From NCBI GenBank assembly GCA_016844425.1, contig JAERML010000096.1, positions 1 through 5,919 on the forward strand: a stretch of 5,919 nt of DNA. The letters run 5' to 3'. This DNA is from Bacteroidota bacterium. Its GTDB lineage: Bacteria > Bacteroidota > UBA10030 > UBA6906. Positions 5,609-5,919 of the stretch are shown here, one piece after another. The notes under the pieces were generated by a model that had not been told where the DNA came from, did not search any database, and saw nothing but the letters and a program-made list of their open reading frames with translations. The position numbers and the translations under genes were made by a program. Each line of letters begins with the position of its first letter. The first letter of the stretch is position 1.

Positions 5609-5919
5609 ATGCAGTCCATCAGATATGTTCTGATCATCAGTTTCGCTCTCACATATGCTTGCAATGGATACGCAGGTGACAAATCGGCTCTGACCTGGAT
5701 GTCCTTCAATGACGGCCTTGCGAATGCAAAGAAGACAAACAAAAAGGTGTTGGTGGACGTCTACACAGACTGGTGCGGCTGGTGCAAGAAAATGGATAAG
5801 GAGACCTACGCAGACGGTGGGATCGCGGCATACCTCAGCAAGCATCATGTGGTGATCAAGCTGAATGCAGAGTCATCCTCGAAAGTCACGTACAACGGCG
5901 AGACGTACACCGAGCAGGA
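5609..5919 (+). CDS. Exported thioredoxin-fold protein with CGWC active site (3' end outside window)
   Basis: The first 103 residues of a protein cut by the right edge. The N-terminus has one Arg (R5), then a hydrophobic stretch (6-17). Signal cleavage after GYA (residue 22) is likely. C18 follows TYA, a poor lipobox, so lipidation is possible but less likely. The thioredoxin fold is shown by KKVLVDVYTDW (45-55) leading into the redox pair C56-G57-W58-C59, followed by KKMDKETYAD and a strand VVIKLNAE (81-88). The CGWCKKM context is that of periplasmic thioredoxin-like proteins of the Thioredoxin_7/DsbD-C-terminal type rather than cytoplasmic TrxA, which has CGPC. The expected role is thiol-disulfide exchange on envelope proteins. 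It starts 8 bases after the barrel gene and is probably the fifth gene of the operon. The C-terminal half, including the usual cis-Pro, cannot be seen. Confidence 0.5.
   Translation, partial: MQSIRYVLIISFALTYACNGYAGDKSALTWMSFNDGLANAKKTNKKVLVDVYTDWCGWCKKMDKETYADGGIAAYLSKHHVVIKLNAESSSKVTYNGETYTEQ

Noticed and set aside
5531..5848. Minus-strand frame of 105 codons at the right end
   Set aside because: It is antisense to the end of the barrel gene and to the thioredoxin gene, whose CGWC motif clearly sets the coding strand.

Overview
The window looks like a chromosomal segment from a member of the Bacteroidota/Ignavibacteriota/Chlorobiota (FCB) group. The case rests on two PorV/PorQ-family outer-membrane proteins, a secreted beta-propeller protein ending in a FlgD-Ig-like domain of the type IX secretion (T9SS) sorting type, and an intergenic promoter matching the Bacteroidota-type TTG / TAnnTTTG pattern. 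By eye the G+C content is about half. I see no tRNA, rRNA, CRISPR array, transposase or integrase. All genes lie on the + strand and are tightly packed.

Layout. (1) 8-1006: a multi-pass M50 metalloprotease of the site-2-protease type, whose true start may lie left of the window. (2) 1007-1250: a 244-base gap with no convincing gene. It holds a promoter candidate (1021-1051), a 7-bp inverted repeat (1113-1146), and a nested hairpin followed by a T-run (1184-1235) that ends only 15 bases before the next start codon. (3) 1251-5919: a five-gene unit with spacings of 3, 1, 8 and 8 bases. In order it encodes a lipoprotein with two tandem Ig-like domains, a seven-bladed Asp-box propeller with a T9SS-type tail, two PorV/PorQ-like barrels, and an exported thioredoxin-fold protein with a CGWC active site that runs off the right edge.

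How the genes may work together (inference). The unit reads like an envelope module. The propeller protein would be carried across the outer membrane by T9SS, with one or both barrels acting as PorV-type shuttle or attachment partners. The lipoprotein would sit at the membrane as an adhesive or scaffold component, and the thioredoxin would act in the periplasm. The propeller is the only mature protein among the first four gene products with cysteines, exactly two of them, at equivalent positions in two blades. That makes it a possible thioredoxin client. The leader before the lipoprotein gene has terminator-like and competing pairings, so the unit may be controlled by attenuation. This is the most unusual and least explained part of the window.
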